In this document: positions 7,133-8,816 of the stretch, one piece after another | Layout of the letters: every line of letters starts with the position of its first letter | How positions within the stretch are numbered: the first letter of the stretch is position 1 | Assembly: GCA_030037575.1 (NCBI GenBank) | Contig: JASHRB010000483.1 | Span: forward strand, 1 to 8,816 | From: Candidatus Sulfotelmatobacter sp. | Lineage (GTDB): Bacteria > Acidobacteriota > Terriglobia > Terriglobales > Acidobacteriaceae | DNA length: 8,816 bases | Direction of reading: 5' to 3' | The notes under the pieces: generated by a model | What the model saw: only the letters and a program-made list of their open reading frames with translations | Told to the model about the DNA's origin: nothing | The model's database searches: none | Translations under genes and position numbers: made by a program

Positions 7133-7996
7133 ATGGCGGTTCTTCATAGCCTCCGCGTCACGCTTGAGATGATCAAATGGGAGCACTCCGTGTTCGCGCT
7201 CCCATTTGCTCTATGCGGAGCCATGCTCGCCGCGTCCGGCCTGCCCACGGCTCACCAACTGATGTGGATCGTCATCGCCATGGTAGCTGCGCGCTCCGCG
7301 GCGATGGCGTTTAATCGTCTAGCCGACGCCGCCATCGATGCCGCCAACCCTCGCACCCGTACCCGCGCTCTTCCCGCAGGCGATCTTTCGCCCGCCTTCG
7401 TCGCCAGCTTCGTGGTCATATCTTGTGCCGTCTTCATTCTCGCGGCTTCGCAACTGAATCGTCTCACGCTTTGGTTTTCGCCGGTGGCGCTGGCTATTTT
7501 GCTGCTCTACTCTTATACCAAACGATTCACGCGCTGGTCGCATCTGCTGCTCGGTTTCGCGCTCGGCATCGCGCCCGCCGCGGCCTGGATCGCTGTTCGT
7601 GGCTCCCTTGACCCTCGCATCCTGTTTCTCACAGCTGCGGTAACCTTGTGGGTTGCGGGTTTCGACGTTCTCTACGCCTGCCAGGACTTCGACTTTGATC
7701 GCCATGCCGGCCTTTATTCGATTCCAAGCCATTTCGGAATCCAGAACGCTCTTTGCTTGTCTCGTGCGTTCCATGTCGCCATGCTGAGTCTATTGATCGC
7801 GCTGATTCCAGCCTTCGCTCTCGGCAAGGTTGCCGCAGTCGGCATCGCGGTTGTCGCTCTCTTGCTGCTCTACGAACACTCGCTGGTCAAGCCCAATGAT
7901 CTGTCGAAACTGAACGCCGCTTTTTTCACCATGAATGGCGTGATCTCCGTCGCGTTCGCGGTTTTCGTTGCGGCAGACATCATGCTGCGAAGATAG
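7133..7996 (+). CDS. ubiA: UbiA-family polyprenyltransferase (MqnP-like, probable menaquinone pathway)
   Basis: A 287-residue integral membrane protein with about eight or nine hydrophobic helices. It carries both aspartate-rich prenyl-diphosphate/Mg sites of the UbiA family: NRLADAAID (Asn61, Asp65, Asp69), followed by NPRTRTRALPAG, and QDFDFDRHAGLYSIP (Asp185, Asp189). KWEHSVFALPFAL near the N-terminus and YSYTKRFTRWSHLLLG match the 'UbiA-like' subgroup associated with the futalosine menaquinone route (MqnP), rather than classical ubiquinone UbiA. It would attach a polyprenyl chain to an aromatic acid in the inner membrane. An in-frame GTG at 7103 would add ten residues; the ATG at 7133 is preferred because KWEH then begins at residue 15, as in relatives. 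Neither start has a good Shine-Dalgarno. No other quinone genes are nearby. The family call is firm, the precise substrate inferred. Confidence 0.9.
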   Translation: MAVLHSLRVTLEMIKWEHSVFALPFALCGAMLAASGLPTAHQLMWIVIAMVAARSAAMAFNRLADAAIDAANPRTRTRALPAGDLSPAFVASFVVISCAVFILAASQLNRLTLWFSPVALAILLLYSYTKRFTRWSHLLLGFALGIAPAAAWIAVRGSLDPRILFLTAAVTLWVAGFDVLYACQDFDFDRHAGLYSIPSHFGIQNALCLSRAFHVAMLSLLIALIPAFALGKVAAVGIAVVALLLLYEHSLVKPNDLSKLNAAFFTMNGVISVAFAVFVAADIMLRR

Positions 7997-8011
7997 GAGC
8001 ACCGATTTATC

Positions 8012-8037
8012 CCGCGACACCGCGGAGAGAGTTCTCC
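8012..8037 (+). other. Two small overlapping hairpins after the prenyltransferase stop
   Basis: CCGCG-ACAC-CGCGG (8012-8025) and GGAGA-GAGT-TCTCC (8024-8037) share two bases, so only one can form fully at a time. They start 16 bases after the stop. No T tract follows, so they are not a standard terminator; a 3'-end stabilising role is possible. Confidence 0.3.
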
Positions 8038-8084
8038 TTCGAGGTAAATGAGGACCACGGCTAACGCACTTTACCCATCAAGAC

Positions 8085-8120
8085 CGGCGCTCCCACCCCC
8101 TGCGGCAGAAGCGCCGTTTC
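8085..8120 (+). terminator. Weak candidate terminator downstream of the prenyltransferase
   Basis: A 7-bp inverted repeat, CGGCGCT (8085-8091) with AGCGCCG (8110-8116), an 18-base loop, then TTTC. The long loop and short T run make this a weak intrinsic terminator. A second 7-bp repeat, CTCCACT/AGTGGAG (8120-8126 with 8147-8153), lies next to it. One of them may separate the two convergent genes. Confidence 0.22.
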
Positions 8121-8196
8121 TCCACTCTCTCCCGGGTGACGAAGCCAGTGGAGATCGAGGCTTATACTGCGGGGTTCTTGCGTCTGATTTGTCAGG

Positions 8197-8816
8197 TTAC
8201 GTCTGTAGTTTGTAAAACTGTGTGCTTGGGAGCCGGTTCCGTGGCCAGGAAAAATTGCGGCTGGAACCATCGGCAATCGGACGGTCGGTATGAAAATATT
8301 TGCGGTAAGCCGCGATCCAGTCGGTGGAAATATCCTGCTGTGCGGTTCTGAGATCGACCTCGCGATGACAAACCATGCGGTGCAAGCGGTCTTCCAGCTG
8401 ATCTTTTACGTGGGCATTCCACACCGCGTCATGATAAGGCTCGGGCCAAAGATTGCGAATATCGGTAGCGCCGCCGAGTTCCGGAGTAATCAAGTAGTCG
8501 ACTTCAAATTGGTCGGGCGGCTGCGTGACTTTGTACAGTTCAAACACTTTTTGTTTCAGCGAAATCGGTATCAACGGTGCGGCTTGGGAAGCCGTTCCGC
8601 AGATGTCGTTCTCCGTGACCGGAATCGTGGCCCCGGGAGTTAAGCGCTGATCGGGCTCTTCGCGGTGTGCAGCCAAGGCCAAAACGCCGGAATGCATTTC
8701 GGCGGGACGGCGCAGCCATGTCGCCAGCACCAGACCCGCGGCCAGCGCGAATGCGGCCAGAGTCGCAGTTCGGCCGTAGCCAAACCAGGGCGCGCAGAGA
8801 AATCGCCCACCCTTTT
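8197..8816 (-). CDS. Membrane-anchored HNH-like domain protein (5' end outside window)
   Basis: The frame stays open to the right edge (about 205 codons visible); no ATG, GTG or TTG occurs between 8816 and 8730, so the start is either outside the window or the GTG at 8730. Order: a hydrophobic segment (TATLAAFALAAGLVLATWL, codons around 8763-8710) followed by RRP, a Pro/Gln-rich linker with RLTPGAT, then a compact domain: SLKQKVFELY, EVDYLITPELGG, NLWPEP, WNAHVKDQLEDRLHRMVC, DLRTAQ and DWIAAYRKYF. This arrangement resembles bacterial HNH-like proteins with a 'DHLIPLELGG...NLWPE' core, but the usual metal-site His is Tyr here (8494-8496). The topology suggests an anchored protein with the domain on one side of the membrane. 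Two Cys (in NDIC and MVC) could pair if it is periplasmic. Catalysis is doubtful; the function is unknown. Confidence 0.72.
   Translation of the reverse strand, partial: KGGRFLCAPWFGYGRTATLAAFALAAGLVLATWLRRPAEMHSGVLALAAHREEPDQRLTPGATIPVTENDICGTASQAAPLIPISLKQKVFELYKVTQPPDQFEVDYLITPELGGATDIRNLWPEPYHDAVWNAHVKDQLEDRLHRMVCHREVDLRTAQQDISTDWIAAYRKYFHTDRPIADGSSRNFSWPRNRLPSTQFYKLQT

Overview
The window looks like a piece of a GC-rich soil or sediment bacterial chromosome, most probably Acidobacteriota (Terriglobia / Koribacter-like). That placement is an inference from the mix of genes: a very large DUF11-repeat protein ending in a gingipain-type C25 peptidase domain, a type I-beta DAHP synthase, a stand-alone Flp pilin, a UbiA/MqnP-type prenyltransferase and an HNH-like protein carrying a 'VDYLITPELGG...NLWPEP' signature. 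I saw no tRNA, rRNA, CRISPR array, insertion sequence or phage gene.

Layout. Bases 1-5277 (+) are the 3' part of a giant secreted or surface protein: seven DUF11 repeats, a fibronectin-like module, beta-sandwich segments and a C25 cysteine peptidase domain with its His-Cys pair in place. It runs tail to tail into aroF (5258-6301, -), and the two genes share their last 20 bases. Upstream of aroF, on the same strand, is the best candidate for something undescribed: a 29-codon ORF rich in Phe and Tyr near its start (6389-6478), then a perfect 12-bp hairpin with a T-rich tail (6361-6323), then the aroF ribosome-binding site. This is the classic architecture of ribosome-mediated attenuation and would couple DAHP synthase to Phe/Tyr supply. 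Further upstream on the same strand is a small Flp pilin gene (6527-6691) with a strong sigma-70-like promoter (TTGACA, 17 bp, CATTAT).

Bases 6779-7079 contain no convincing gene. A UbiA-family prenyltransferase (7133-7996, +) follows. Its best start has no Shine-Dalgarno and sits just after a TACAAT box, so its mRNA may be leaderless. A 200-bp spacer with several inverted repeats separates it from a convergent gene (8197 to the right edge, -), which encodes a membrane-anchored, apparently degenerate HNH-like protein cut by the window end.

Functionally, aroF feeds chorismate synthesis. The UbiA-like enzyme may act in menaquinone synthesis, which draws on chorismate. The pilin and the giant protease belong to the cell surface. 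The genes are on alternating strands and do not form one operon.
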